Of a DNA stretch of 64,000 bases, positions 17,227-25,556 are shown in pieces; within the stretch, counting starts at the first letter, position 1, and every line of letters begins with the position of its first letter. The stretch comes from Parvularcula sp964219355 (GTDB lineage Bacteria > Pseudomonadota > Alphaproteobacteria > Caulobacterales > Parvularculaceae), in assembly GCA_964219355.1 (NCBI GenBank), contig CAXPOZ010000001.1, forward strand, positions 496,001 through 560,000, read 5' to 3'. The notes beneath the pieces are model-generated. The model saw nothing but the letters and a program-made list of their open reading frames with translations. It ran no database searches and was not told where the DNA came from. Made by a program: the position numbers and the translations under genes.

Positions 17227-18225
17227 TTACGCTATTCGCCACCAGTCGAGAACAAGCTGCGGCCAGACGGCCTGCGGCGTGTCATCAAGCCCGCGCACCC
17301 CAAAGCCATGCCCCCCGTGGGTGAAGACATGCATCGCTGCGGGCACACCCGCCGCGTTGAGCGCAGAATATAGCCCGACCGAATTGGCGACCGGCACGGA
17401 AAGATCATCCGAGCTGTGCAGGAAGAAAGTCGGCGGCGCATCTCCCCTCGCCTGCTCATCAAGCGAATAAGCGCGATAGAGCTCCTCTGCCGGCGCCTCG
17501 CCGATCAGATGAATGCGTGATCCTTCATGCGCGGCGGGCGCCCGCATCGTCACCACGGGATAGATCATGGCGAGCCGATCAGGCCGTGCGGACAAGCGAT
17601 CCGCGTCGTCGACTGGCTGATAAACATCAGCATCGAATTTGAGGCCGAGCGAGCCCGCAACATGCCCGCCCGCCGAAAAGCCCATCGCCGCCACGCGGGC
17701 AGGATCGATATTGTCCGTCTGCGCACGAGTGCGAATGACCCGCATGGCGCGCTGGGCATCCTGTAGCGGTGCGTCAGAACCTGCGGCCCAACCCTGATGC
17801 GGCAGCCGATAGGTCATCACATAACAGGTGATCCCCCGGCGGTTGAAATAGCGGGCGCCTTCCCAGCCTTCCTTCTCGACAACGACATAGCGGTAGCCGC
17901 CACCGGGAATAAGGAGCAGCGCTTCTCCCGTCGGGTTTTCCGGTTTGAAAATACTCAAGGCAGGCCGGGTGACGTCATGGGCTGCGCGGTCCGGCAGACC
18001 GAATTGGTTCTCCCGCTCAACATAATGCTCTTCGAGCCCAGCGGGCACACCGCCCGGCGGGACATCCGGCCACAAGGCAACCGTTTCATCCGGCTGCCGA
18101 TCAACATCAACGATGAGGGACGTATCATCAGAAGAAGACGCAGGCTGGCTGCCCCCGCAAGCCGTCAGCGCGCCCAGTGCCGGCACGCCCAGCAAGCCTG
18201 ATTTCAGCAGCTCTCGACGATCCAT
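17227..18225 (-). CDS. Lipoprotein alpha/beta hydrolase (acetyl-/xylan-esterase type)
   Basis: A 332-residue protein with an N-terminal DRRELLKSG signal and lipobox ALTAC (Cys23), so probably membrane-anchored in the envelope. The hydrolase domain shows the oxyanion HGGG-like LIPGGGYRYVV, YRLPHQGW, the nucleophile elbow GFSAGGH (Ser184) and a C-terminal His in THGGHGFG. This is the pattern of carbohydrate acetylesterases (BD-FAE/acetylxylan esterase-like). As last gene of the TRAP transporter operon in the pectin locus, it may remove acetyl groups from pectic oligosaccharides. Substrate is inferred. Confidence 0.75.
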   Translation of the reverse strand: MDRRELLKSGLLGVPALGALTACGGSQPASSSDDTSLIVDVDRQPDETVALWPDVPPGGVPAGLEEHYVERENQFGLPDRAAHDVTRPALSIFKPENPTGEALLLIPGGGYRYVVVEKEGWEGARYFNRRGITCYVMTYRLPHQGWAAGSDAPLQDAQRAMRVIRTRAQTDNIDPARVAAMGFSAGGHVAGSLGLKFDADVYQPVDDADRLSARPDRLAMIYPVVTMRAPAAHEGSRIHLIGEAPAEELYRAYSLDEQARGDAPPTFFLHSSDDLSVPVANSVGLYSALNAAGVPAAMHVFTHGGHGFGVRGLDDTPQAVWPQLVLDWWRIA

Positions 18226-18243
18226 TTTTCTGCCGCCTCTCTC

Positions 18244-19527
18244 TTAATTCGCAAAGGCATTGGGCAGGCTCAACGACACTGCCGGGAAATAAGTGATGAT
18301 GATGAGCGCGCAGATCAGCGCAAGATAGAAAGGCCAGATCGATTTGACCGCCTGCTCGACGGGAATCTTGCCCACGGCCGATCCGACGAACAGGACTGAC
18401 CCCACAGGCGGAGTGACGAGCCCGATGCCTAAATTCAGCATCATGACAATCCCGAAATGGACAGGGTCCATGCCTGCCTCCGCCACGACGGGCAGAAGGA
18501 TCGGTGTCGTGATCACGATCAGGGGCGACATGTCCATGAAGGTGCCCAGCACCAACAGGATGATATTGACGATCAAGAAGATGATAATCGGTTCATTACT
18601 GATCGACGTAATGAGGGCCGCGAGCTTTTGCGGGCCTTCGAGGATCGCGAGCGCATAGCCGAACGCCGTCGCCGCCCCGATGATGAGCAGGACCATAGCC
18701 GTGATCTTCACCGATTGAAGCGCGGACTGGTAGATCCCCTTGAACCCAAGGCTTCGGTAAACGAAGGCCGCAATCAGCATCGTATAGATAACAGCGATGG
18801 CTGAGGATTCCGTTGCCGTGAAGATACCGCTCAAAATCCCGCCCATGATGATGACGGCCGACAAAAGACCGGGCACGGCATAAACGGTGGCCCGTGCAAA
18901 GGCCCGCCATCCCGGGAAATGCCCCTTGGGATAGCCGCGCTTGACCGCGACCAGATAGGCCACAACCATCAGCATGAGCGCGGTGATCAGGCCGGGAACG
19001 ATCCCGGCAAGGAAGAGTGAGCCGATCGAAACGCCCGTCCCCGTCGATGCCGCATAGATGATCATGTTGTGCGATGGCGGGATTAGCAGGCCGACAACGG
19101 CCGCCGTCACGGTGACATTGACGGCATAATCGCCGTCATAGCCCTTCTCTTTCATCAGGGGCATGAGCGTTGAGCCCATGGCTGAAGCACTGGCGATCGC
19201 AGATCCCGAGACCGCGCCGAACATGGTCGATGCGCCAACGTTCACAAGCCCCAGCCCGCCGCGCGGGCGGCCAAGCGTGGCTTCGGCAAGCTGCACGAGG
19301 CGTCCTGCAATGCCCGAGCGATACATGAGATCACCGGCAAAGATGAAGAAAGGAATTGCCATCAGTGTAAAGACGCTCATCCCTGCGGCGACCCGCTGGA
19401 ACACAGCGACCATCGGGATGCCGAGCGCCCAGAAGGTGAGCAGCGCGGCACTGAGCAGCGAAAAGGCGACAGGCACGCCTGCGGCCAGCAAGACCAGCAG
19501 GCTGAGGACCAGAAGGGTCAGCTCCAT
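18244..19527 (-). CDS. dctM: TRAP transporter large permease (DctM family)
   Basis: A 427-residue, highly hydrophobic protein with about a dozen membrane segments. Typical DctM landmarks are GVPVAFSLL, the MAIPFFIFAGDLMYRSG segment, SGSAIASASAMGSTLMPLM, LLIPPSHNMIIYA and NLGIGLVTPPVGSVLFV. It is the sodium-driven transport channel of a tripartite carrier. It overlaps the small permease gene by 10 bp and follows dctP-dctQ. In this locus the cargo is probably a (unsaturated) uronate or uronide, inferred from kduD and pectate lyase next door. Confidence 0.95.
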   Translation of the reverse strand: MELTLLVLSLLVLLAAGVPVAFSLLSAALLTFWALGIPMVAVFQRVAAGMSVFTLMAIPFFIFAGDLMYRSGIAGRLVQLAEATLGRPRGGLGLVNVGASTMFGAVSGSAIASASAMGSTLMPLMKEKGYDGDYAVNVTVTAAVVGLLIPPSHNMIIYAASTGTGVSIGSLFLAGIVPGLITALMLMVVAYLVAVKRGYPKGHFPGWRAFARATVYAVPGLLSAVIIMGGILSGIFTATESSAIAVIYTMLIAAFVYRSLGFKGIYQSALQSVKITAMVLLIIGAATAFGYALAILEGPQKLAALITSISNEPIIIFLIVNIILLVLGTFMDMSPLIVITTPILLPVVAEAGMDPVHFGIVMMLNLGIGLVTPPVGSVLFVGSAVGKIPVEQAVKSIWPFYLALICALIIITYFPAVSLSLPNAFAN

Positions 19528-20042
19528 CTTGGATCCTCCTCATCTTCGAGATGGCGTTTGGCCAGGGTCTCGAGAACACGTTCTATGGCGAATAAAATGA
19601 TCAGGGCACCGGCGATCGGCAGGCCTAGATAGGCAAGCCCGCGCGGGATGCCGAGCGAGGGGATGACATGGCTCCAGGTCTTTGAGACCAGAATGGACCC
19701 ACCAATCAGCATACAGAGGCCGCAGACACCGACGACCGTGTCGGAGAAAATCCGCATATAGCGGGCACGGACCGGCCCGAGCGCGGCCTCAAAGGCGACG
19801 ATACGGATGTGAAAGCCCTCGCGCACACCGGCGGCAGCCCCAAAAGAGACATACCAGATCATCAACGTGAGGGCCGCCTGCTCCGACCATGACGGGCTCG
19901 AATTGAGCACATAGCGGCCAAAGACCTGCCAACCGACAATCGCTGTCATCAGGAGCAGCCCAGCCGCCCCGATGGCGAGCAGAAGATCCGCGCCGCGGCG
20001 TGTCACCACGCTCAGGCTTTCAATCAGGCTACGGTCCGTCAT
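19518..20042 (-). CDS. dctQ: TRAP transporter small permease (DctQ family)
   Basis: A 174-residue protein with four membrane segments. GWQVFGRYVLNSSPSWSEQAALTLMIWYVSFGAA is the usual DctQ signature region, and the GFHIRI stretch follows. It pairs with DctM in the membrane. ATG overlaps the dctP stop by four bases (ATGA), and its own end overlaps dctM, so the three are translationally coupled. Confidence 0.93.
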   Translation of the reverse strand: MTDRSLIESLSVVTRRGADLLLAIGAAGLLLMTAIVGWQVFGRYVLNSSPSWSEQAALTLMIWYVSFGAAAGVREGFHIRIVAFEAALGPVRARYMRIFSDTVVGVCGLCMLIGGSILVSKTWSHVIPSLGIPRGLAYLGLPIAGALIILFAIERVLETLAKRHLEDEEDPRWS

Positions 20043-21034
20043 GGGGCCATCTCCTCGATCTGCGTGACAAGCTGGCGCTGATCCTCGGTCGTCAGGAACT
20101 GGTTCCAGACCGGGCGCATGGCCTCAACGAAGGGCGCAAGATCCGGGATTTCATTGGCCTGCACTCCCTCTGAGAGGAGTTTTTCCCGCGATGCTGACAC
20201 CCTTTTGTCCCAGCGCTCGCGCATATAGGGGACCGACAGCCGCGCCGCTTCCCGTACCGCTTCGCGGTCTGAAGGCTTGAGCGCTTCCCAGCGCGCAACC
20301 GACATCACAAGGATTTCCGGTGCCATGACGTGCCCCGTCAGGCTGTAATATGGCGCCGCCTCATAATGGCGGCCACTGTCATAGGATGGCCAGTTGTTCT
20401 CTGCGCCATCGATGACGCCTTGCACCAATGATTGGTACACCTCACCAAGTGACATTGGCGTGGCATCCGCGCCGAGCGCCCGGATCATCGATACATAAAG
20501 ATCGGAATTCTGTACCCGTATCTTCATGCCCTTCATGTCATCGGGAGAATTGATGGGCTGTTTGGTGTTGTAGAATGACCGCGCCCCTGAATCATAAAAA
20601 CAGAGCCCGATCAGCCCGTGCGGTTCAAGGGAATTGAGGATGACCTCGCCGGGCGCGCCGTCCATCGCCTGCCGAAGGTGTTCCTGCGACCGGAACAGGA
20701 AGGGCAGAGACGGCACGATGGTCATCTTCTCGATGGAATTGAGTGGCGCGAGATTGACGCGGTTCATGTCGAGACCGCCAAAGGTCGTGATCTCAAGCGT
20801 GTCCCGCTCCGATCCGAGCTGACCGCCCGCATAGACCTTCACGCTTAAACGTCCGTCTGTCAGGCGCGAAAGCTGACGCCCCAGCTCTTCAACCGCCTCG
20901 ACTGTCGGATAACCGTATGGGTGCGTATCATTTGAGCGCAGAATATTTGTCGGCCGCGCCTCACAGGCGGCGAGCAATGCCGCACCGCCACCGGCCATCA
21001 ACATCCGGCGATCAAGCGTGAAACCGCCCGTCAT
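20039..21034 (-). CDS. dctP: TRAP transporter substrate-binding protein (DctP family)
   Basis: A 331-residue periplasmic solute receptor. The N-terminal signal ends in a lipobox-like LLAACE. The mature part has THPYGYPTVEAVEELGRQL, KVYAGGQLGSERDTLE, the uronate/carboxylate-binding region with MKGMKIRVQNSDLY, SLGEVYQSLVQGVIDGAENN and MSVARWEALKPSDREA. I chose the ATG at 21034. The longest frame to 21115 lacks a ribosome site, whereas a strong AGGAGAGG site precedes a 21-codon ORF (21096-21031) whose stop overlaps this ATG. Controlled by the operator at 21152-21167. Confidence 0.9.
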   Translation of the reverse strand: MTGGFTLDRRMLMAGGGAALLAACEARPTNILRSNDTHPYGYPTVEAVEELGRQLSRLTDGRLSVKVYAGGQLGSERDTLEITTFGGLDMNRVNLAPLNSIEKMTIVPSLPFLFRSQEHLRQAMDGAPGEVILNSLEPHGLIGLCFYDSGARSFYNTKQPINSPDDMKGMKIRVQNSDLYVSMIRALGADATPMSLGEVYQSLVQGVIDGAENNWPSYDSGRHYEAAPYYSLTGHVMAPEILVMSVARWEALKPSDREAVREAARLSVPYMRERWDKRVSASREKLLSEGVQANEIPDLAPFVEAMRPVWNQFLTTEDQRQLVTQIEEMAP

Positions 21035-21096
21035 GACGCTGTGCCAGCATTTATCGAAATGCCGCCCCCTCGGGCGACGCCATGATGCCCCGGCAT
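21031..21096 (-). CDS. Possible 21-codon leader ORF coupled to dctP
   Basis: An ATG at 21096 sits at ideal distance behind AGGAGAGG, the best ribosome site of the operon, and opens a 21-residue frame (PGHHGVARGGGISINAG…) that stops at TGA overlapping the dctP ATG (ATGA). The dctP ATG itself has no good site. The peptide is Gly/His-rich and not signal-like. It may drive dctP translation by coupling, or this may be a mis-set start. Comparison with relatives would tell. Confidence 0.4.
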   Translation of the reverse strand: MPGHHGVARGGGISINAGTAS

Positions 21097-21151
21097 CTTT
21101 TCCTCTCCTGAACATCGGACCGAACGCCCGTTTTTCTTAGTATTTCCCTTA

Positions 21152-21167
21152 TGGTAACCGGTGTCAT
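21152..21167. promoter_or_regulatory. LacI-type operator upstream of dctPQM
   Basis: TGGTAACCGGTGTCAT, centred on ACCGGT. The identical 16 bases recur at 24345-24360, and near-copies at 26980 and 32857-32890. It lies about 55 bases upstream of the leader ORF start, just after a TTGCAC hexamer on the minus strand that could be a -35 box. Confidence 0.7.
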
Positions 21168-21228
21168 CAAATGTGCAAGATGATTCCACTGCTCTGCTGT
21201 CATACCCCAGTGAAGCCAGAATTTTGGG

Positions 21229-22818
21229 TCAGGTGCCCCACTGAATGAACGGCACGCGGGCAAAGAGCTCCCGCTCGACCTTTCGCGGATCATCAACGAG
21301 GCGTGTTGTCTCGCCAAAGACCATGGTCGCCCGTTCGGGCAACCGGTACTGGCCCCATTGAGGCAGGCCGGCATGGTTCGGATTGCCATTGCGCGCCAGA
21401 TTGACGAACGCCGTGCTCAGCTCATCTGACACCCGGCGAGCCGCAGGCCCCGTGCCGGTAATCGATCCCGGCGCATCAAGATTGCCAAAGGCATGCGCAA
21501 TATCGATCGTGTGCGGTGCGCCCCATTTGCCGCCATCATCAGGTGACGGCAGATCCATCTGGTAGACCCATGTGGGATGCTCAGCCATGCCGCGCACATC
21601 TGCTTCTTCGACCTGCCCGCGCCATGACCGCCCCGCAGTCGTTGCCGCAAAGAAGACGTCCGAAGGCGAATAATCAGGGTAAGCCTCACGATAGGTGGCA
21701 ACCACCGTCTCGGGATTGATATCGACGCGCATATGCCGGGCAAGCCGCGCTGGGACATCTTCCCAGGACAGAGAGAAACTGTCCGGCTCCCGGCGGCCGA
21801 TGAGATTGCGGGTCTCATCTTTCGTGTTGCCAAGGATCATCGGGATATCTGCCGACTGGGCCGGAGCATCCGGCCAGAAGGGATGACGGGTCAGCATCCG
21901 CTCATCGAGGACCGGGCCCATATAAAGGCCCAACGCCGGATTGATGGGATCCGAAACCGACAGCGCCTCAACGAGACGTTCGGCGGGGGCGTTAAGGAGC
22001 CCTTCCGTATCCGAAGGATCAAGCCCGGCTTCGGCCAGAAAGGCCCGTGCCCGTTCGGTTGCATTGAGCGGACCCGAGGCCGTGACCTGCTGGCCGCTCA
22101 TCGTCGCGCCTGAATGAAACAGGCCCTTTGCATCAGGCGCCGCCATCAGGGTGGCGATCTTCGCGCCGCCGCCCGACTGGCCAAAGACCATGACGCGCGA
22201 GGCGTCCCCGCCCATGGCGGCGGCATTCGCCTTCACCCATTTGAGCGCAAGGATGAGATCCCACATGCCGGCATTGCCGGAATCGGCAAACTGCCCCCCC
22301 GTCAGGAAAGGCAGATAGAGATAGCCGAACGCATTGAGACGGTGATTGACCGTGATGACGATGACATCATGCGTCTCGGCAAGGCGCCGTCCGTCATAAA
22401 GCTCAGCTGATCCGGACCCGGAATTATAGGCACCGCCATGAAAATAGACCATGATGGGCCGCTTGGCGCCATCGCGGATACCGGGCGTCCAGACATTGAG
22501 GAAAAGACAGTCCTCATCCCATTGCCGATCCCCGCGTTGAGGAGATGCGGCGCCATAGGACGTGGCGTCCCTCACCTCTTTCCATGAAGCTGGTGCCACC
22601 GGTTTCTGGAACCGGCGCGGGCCTGTGTCCGCGCCATAGCGCACGCCCTTGAAGACATGGATCGGCCCATCCTTCAGTCCCCGGACGGGACCATGAGCCG
22701 TGCGCAGGACGGGATACTGACTTGCTGCTTGCGCGAAACCACCCGAAAGCCCGAGAAGAGAAACTGCCCCGGCCCCGACCATCACATCACGGCGTGATTG
22801 CCCTTTTGCGTTTGTCAT
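21229..22818 (-). CDS. Type-B carboxylesterase, secreted
   Basis: A 529-residue esterase with a twin-arginine-like signal (SRRDVMVGAGAVSLLGL). The catalytic serine is in FGQSGGGAK (Ser215). Other family marks are EDCLFLNVWTPG, the oxyanion loop MVYFHGGAYNSGSG, and VNHRLNAFGYL. Carboxylesterases of this type sit in many plant-polysaccharide loci and may remove methyl, acetyl or feruloyl groups. The start codon shares one base with the kduD stop (TGATG), so it belongs to the isomerase-kduD operon under the operator at 24345. Substrate inferred. Confidence 0.88.
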   Translation of the reverse strand: MTNAKGQSRRDVMVGAGAVSLLGLSGGFAQAASQYPVLRTAHGPVRGLKDGPIHVFKGVRYGADTGPRRFQKPVAPASWKEVRDATSYGAASPQRGDRQWDEDCLFLNVWTPGIRDGAKRPIMVYFHGGAYNSGSGSAELYDGRRLAETHDVIVITVNHRLNAFGYLYLPFLTGGQFADSGNAGMWDLILALKWVKANAAAMGGDASRVMVFGQSGGGAKIATLMAAPDAKGLFHSGATMSGQQVTASGPLNATERARAFLAEAGLDPSDTEGLLNAPAERLVEALSVSDPINPALGLYMGPVLDERMLTRHPFWPDAPAQSADIPMILGNTKDETRNLIGRREPDSFSLSWEDVPARLARHMRVDINPETVVATYREAYPDYSPSDVFFAATTAGRSWRGQVEEADVRGMAEHPTWVYQMDLPSPDDGGKWGAPHTIDIAHAFGNLDAPGSITGTGPAARRVSDELSTAFVNLARNGNPNHAGLPQWGQYRLPERATMVFGETTRLVDDPRKVERELFARVPFIQWGT

Positions 22819-23579
22819 CAGCGGGCCAGCCAGCCGCCATCAACCGGCACTGTTGTTCCGTGCACATAATCAGACGCGCTTGACGAGAGGAAAACCGCCG
22901 CCCCGGCGAGATCGCTGGGTGCCCCCCAGCGGCCAGCCGGAATGCGTCCGAGAATTTCCGAGTTGCGTTTTTCATCCGCCCGAAGCGCGGCGGTGTTGTT
23001 GGTCGCGATATAGCCGGGCGCAATGGCATTCACATTGATGCCCTTCGTCGCCCATTCATTGGCGAGAAGACGGGTCAGACCCATCACGCCGCTTTTACTC
23101 GCCGTATACGACGCAACCCGGATGCCGCCCTGATAGGACAGCATGGAGGCGATATTGATGATCTTGCCGCCGGTGCCTGCCTCCACCCATTTGCGGGCGA
23201 AGGCCTGACAAAGGAAGAAGAGGCTTTTGAGGTTCACGTCCATAACCGTGTCCCATTCCTCTTCGGTAAAATCGAGCGCATCATTGCGCATGATCGTACC
23301 GGCATTATTGACGAGCACGGACGGTGTCCCGAAGGGCGCAGATGCTGCCTCGGCGACACTGCCCGCCTTGTCCGCCTGACCAAGATCGGCCTCGACAAAA
23401 GCGAACCGGCGCCCCGCCTCTTCGACGAGCTTTTGTGTCTCGGTCGGTGCCGATCGTCCGACGGCGACGATATCGGCCCCGGCTTCTGCCAGTCCGACCG
23501 CGAGCCCCTGACCGATCCCCGTATTCGCACCGGTGACGACGGCAATCCTGCCCTCAAGGTTGAAGGGATTGAAACTCAT
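22818..23579 (-). CDS. kduD: 2-dehydro-3-deoxy-D-gluconate 5-dehydrogenase (KduD)
   Basis: A 253-residue short-chain dehydrogenase that reduces 5-keto-4-deoxyuronate-derived DKII to 2-keto-3-deoxygluconate (KDG) in the cytoplasm. The nucleotide site is TGANTGIGQG (residues 16-25), catalytic residues are Ser145, Tyr158 and Lys162, and NNAG is at 91-94. The specific KduD stretches are very well matched: INIASMLSYQGGIRV, SYTASKSGVMGLTR, INVNAIAPGYIATNNT, RIPAGRWG and the C-terminal VPVDGGWLAR. It lies between an RpiB-fold isomerase and an esterase, in line with unsaturated uronate catabolism. Confidence 0.95.
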   Translation of the reverse strand: MSFNPFNLEGRIAVVTGANTGIGQGLAVGLAEAGADIVAVGRSAPTETQKLVEEAGRRFAFVEADLGQADKAGSVAEAASAPFGTPSVLVNNAGTIMRNDALDFTEEEWDTVMDVNLKSLFFLCQAFARKWVEAGTGGKIINIASMLSYQGGIRVASYTASKSGVMGLTRLLANEWATKGINVNAIAPGYIATNNTAALRADEKRNSEILGRIPAGRWGAPSDLAGAAVFLSSSASDYVHGTTVPVDGGWLAR

Positions 23580-23632
23580 CTGATGGCTCCTCCGGTATTT
23601 ATTTTATCGGTCGTTTTTAGGTCAGGCCTTGA

Positions 23633-24274
23633 TCAGGCTGAGAGCACGCCTTTGATATAGTCCATGATCGCTTCATCCTTGGCATTGGAGAAGAAATACT
23701 CCTCGAACCGCTCGCCAGCGATGGCAGCTTTGAGGATATCCTGATCAACAGACTGCAACACCGTCAGCATGTCTTTCGTCGCGGCAGCCTTCATTTCACT
23801 GAAAATACCGCGGTTCTTGGCCATGATCGCAGCCCGCTCCTTGGGGTAACCGACCCCGCGCTCGACCTCGAAGAGCTTGCGGTAGCAATCTTGGAGATTA
23901 AGCTCCGCAGCCCAACCAAACCCCTTGGCGTAAGGCATGGAGATCGCATTGCCGTCATTGATCTGCCCAAAGAGGAAAGCATCGGTGGGGTCAATCACAA
24001 GGCCACAAACAACATTCGGCATGGTGTTGCAGGCGAGCATCGAGCCCATGCCCGTACCGCATCCCGTCACGACGAAATCGGCCGCTTTTGAATTGATCAG
24101 AATGCCCGCCAGAAGGCCGTTCATGATATAGGTCAGCGACGCATCGTCTTCCGGGCCATACATGCCGTAATGGAAGACGGAGTGGCCGAGCGGCTCCACC
24201 ACCGAGGTCAGCGCCTCGTGAACGATGCTGCTTTTGGCAGCCTGACTGTTTTCAATGATGAGCGCGACCTTCAT
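23633..24274 (-). CDS. RpiB/LacAB-family isomerase, probable uronate isomerase (DhuI-like)
   Basis: A 213-residue protein of the RpiB/LacA/LacB fold. The catalytic-Cys loop reads VVTGCGTGMGSML (Cys72), and the N-terminus MKVALIIENSQAAK… is of the long, divergent subtype rather than classic RpiB (about 150 residues). In streptococci an RpiB-fold enzyme (DhuI) isomerises 5-keto-4-deoxyuronate before the DhuD/KduD reductase. Its place directly before kduD, with no kduI in the window, supports that role here. I chose the ATG at 24274 for its AGGAAT site and fit to the family start. It is the first gene of the operon, 70 bases below an operator. Confidence 0.75.
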   Translation of the reverse strand: MKVALIIENSQAAKSSIVHEALTSVVEPLGHSVFHYGMYGPEDDASLTYIMNGLLAGILINSKAADFVVTGCGTGMGSMLACNTMPNVVCGLVIDPTDAFLFGQINDGNAISMPYAKGFGWAAELNLQDCYRKLFEVERGVGYPKERAAIMAKNRGIFSEMKAAATKDMLTVLQSVDQDILKAAIAGERFEEYFFSNAKDEAIMDYIKGVLSA

Positions 24275-24344
24275 GGGATATTCCTGTCTATTGCGTGAGT
24301 TCCGCAGCCTGGTTGGCATTCTTGTGGTGGTTTTGAACCAGCTT

Positions 24345-24360
24345 GGTAACCGGTGTCATA
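24345..24360. promoter_or_regulatory. LacI-type operator over the isomerase-kduD-esterase promoter
   Basis: TGGTAACCGGTGTCAT is identical to the dctP site. On the minus strand a TTGAAG -35 box and a TATGAC -10 box with a 17-base spacer precede it, and the operator overlaps the -10 box, the usual way a LacI repressor blocks transcription. Confidence 0.72.
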
Positions 24361-24420
24361 ACACCCCCGACCGTGCGCTTCAACAGAACAAAACTTACAA
24401 GGCGGGGAAGTTTGCTGCTT

Positions 24421-25482
24421 TTAAGCAGCCCCATTGAGGGACCGCGTTGACGCGCGCACGATAAGCTCAGGGGAGAAGTCGACCCCCCCCTTGGCATCGG
24501 CATATTCGCGCCCGCCAAGCAGAAGGCGCGTCGCCTCCCCGCCAAGATCGCGGATCGCAATTCTCACTGTCGTCATCAAGGGCCAGACACGCGACGCCAT
24601 CGGCGTGTCGTCATAGCCGACGACGGAAATATCTTCGGGGATGCGTAGGCCCTGCGCCCTTGCCGCATGATAGGCCCCTACCGCCATTTCATCATTGCCG
24701 AGGAAAATGGCCGTTGGCGGATTATCGAGCGACAAAAGCTCCCTTGCGCATTCGACACCTGTATCGAAAGTGTAGGCCCCTTCCCGCGTCAGCTCGGGCA
24801 AAAGCGTCAGCCCGAATTCCGCCAGACCCTCTTCAAAACCCCGGCGCCGTTCATGCGCCGACCGGAAAAGCTCAGGGCCATGAACATGGGCGATCCGCGT
24901 ATGGCCGAGGCTTGCAAGATGGCGTGCGGCTTCGCGTCCGCCATCATGGTCATGGGTACGCACCAGCTTGTCGCTATCATCGACCGCAACAGACGCGATC
25001 CGCACATAAGGGCAGTCTTCCTGCCGCAGGATTTCAGCCACTTCCTCATCTTCGGAGATAGAGGGGGTCAGAATGACGCCTTTGGGTTTCTGCTCACGGA
25101 CGAATGCCCGGATCTGATCGAGAAGATCGGGATTGGAACGGTCGCAAGGTTGCAGCACCAGCAGATGCCCTGTGTCCTCAAGCGCATCGAGAATGCCGCG
25201 CTGCATATTCACGACATATTGGGGGCTCGGGTTGTCGTAGATCATCCCGACGAGGAAGGACCGGCGGAAGGCGAGCGCTCGCGCCCGCGGGTCGGGCGTA
25301 AAGCCGGACCGTTTGATGACGGCCTGAACCCGCCGGCGAGTATCTTCACGCACCAGCGGGGAATTGTTGATGACGCGAGAGACCGTCTTTTTTGAAACAT
25401 TGGCGAGACGGGCAATGTCATTAATCGTGACTTTGCCCTCTACGCTGCGGGTCAGACCCGGTTTTTCTGTTCCATTTGGCAT
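24421..25482 (-). CDS. LacI-family transcriptional regulator of the uronate locus
   Basis: A 353-residue protein with an N-terminal helix-turn-helix (VTINDIARLANVSKKTVSRVINN, residues 18-40) and hinge helix, then a periplasmic-binding-protein-like effector domain (FLVGMIYDNPSPQYV, GVILTPSI, HDHDGGREAARHLASLGH, FLGNDEMAVGAY, ISVVGYDDTPMASRVWPLMTTVR). I use the ATG at 25482; the frame also has TTG one codon earlier. It lies between the lyase and the isomerase operon. The five shared ACCGGT-centred sites at neighbouring promoters are the obvious targets, and the inducer is probably a uronate catabolite such as KDG. Targets and inducer are inferred. Confidence 0.9.
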   Translation of the reverse strand: MPNGTEKPGLTRSVEGKVTINDIARLANVSKKTVSRVINNSPLVREDTRRRVQAVIKRSGFTPDPRARALAFRRSFLVGMIYDNPSPQYVVNMQRGILDALEDTGHLLVLQPCDRSNPDLLDQIRAFVREQKPKGVILTPSISEDEEVAEILRQEDCPYVRIASVAVDDSDKLVRTHDHDGGREAARHLASLGHTRIAHVHGPELFRSAHERRRGFEEGLAEFGLTLLPELTREGAYTFDTGVECARELLSLDNPPTAIFLGNDEMAVGAYHAARAQGLRIPEDISVVGYDDTPMASRVWPLMTTVRIAIRDLGGEATRLLLGGREYADAKGGVDFSPELIVRASTRSLNGAA

Positions 25483-25556
25483 CAAGCCCCCGCATATCCG
25501 GTGATGGCCGCGTCATCACACATAGCGGATCTTCCTCACCAAATTCCTGCGATGGT

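Noticed and set aside
24345..24360. CRP/FNR site at the isomerase promoter
   Set aside because: The centre is ACCGGT without TGTGA-N6-TCACA; the shared 16-mer with a neighbouring LacI gene fits a LacI operator.
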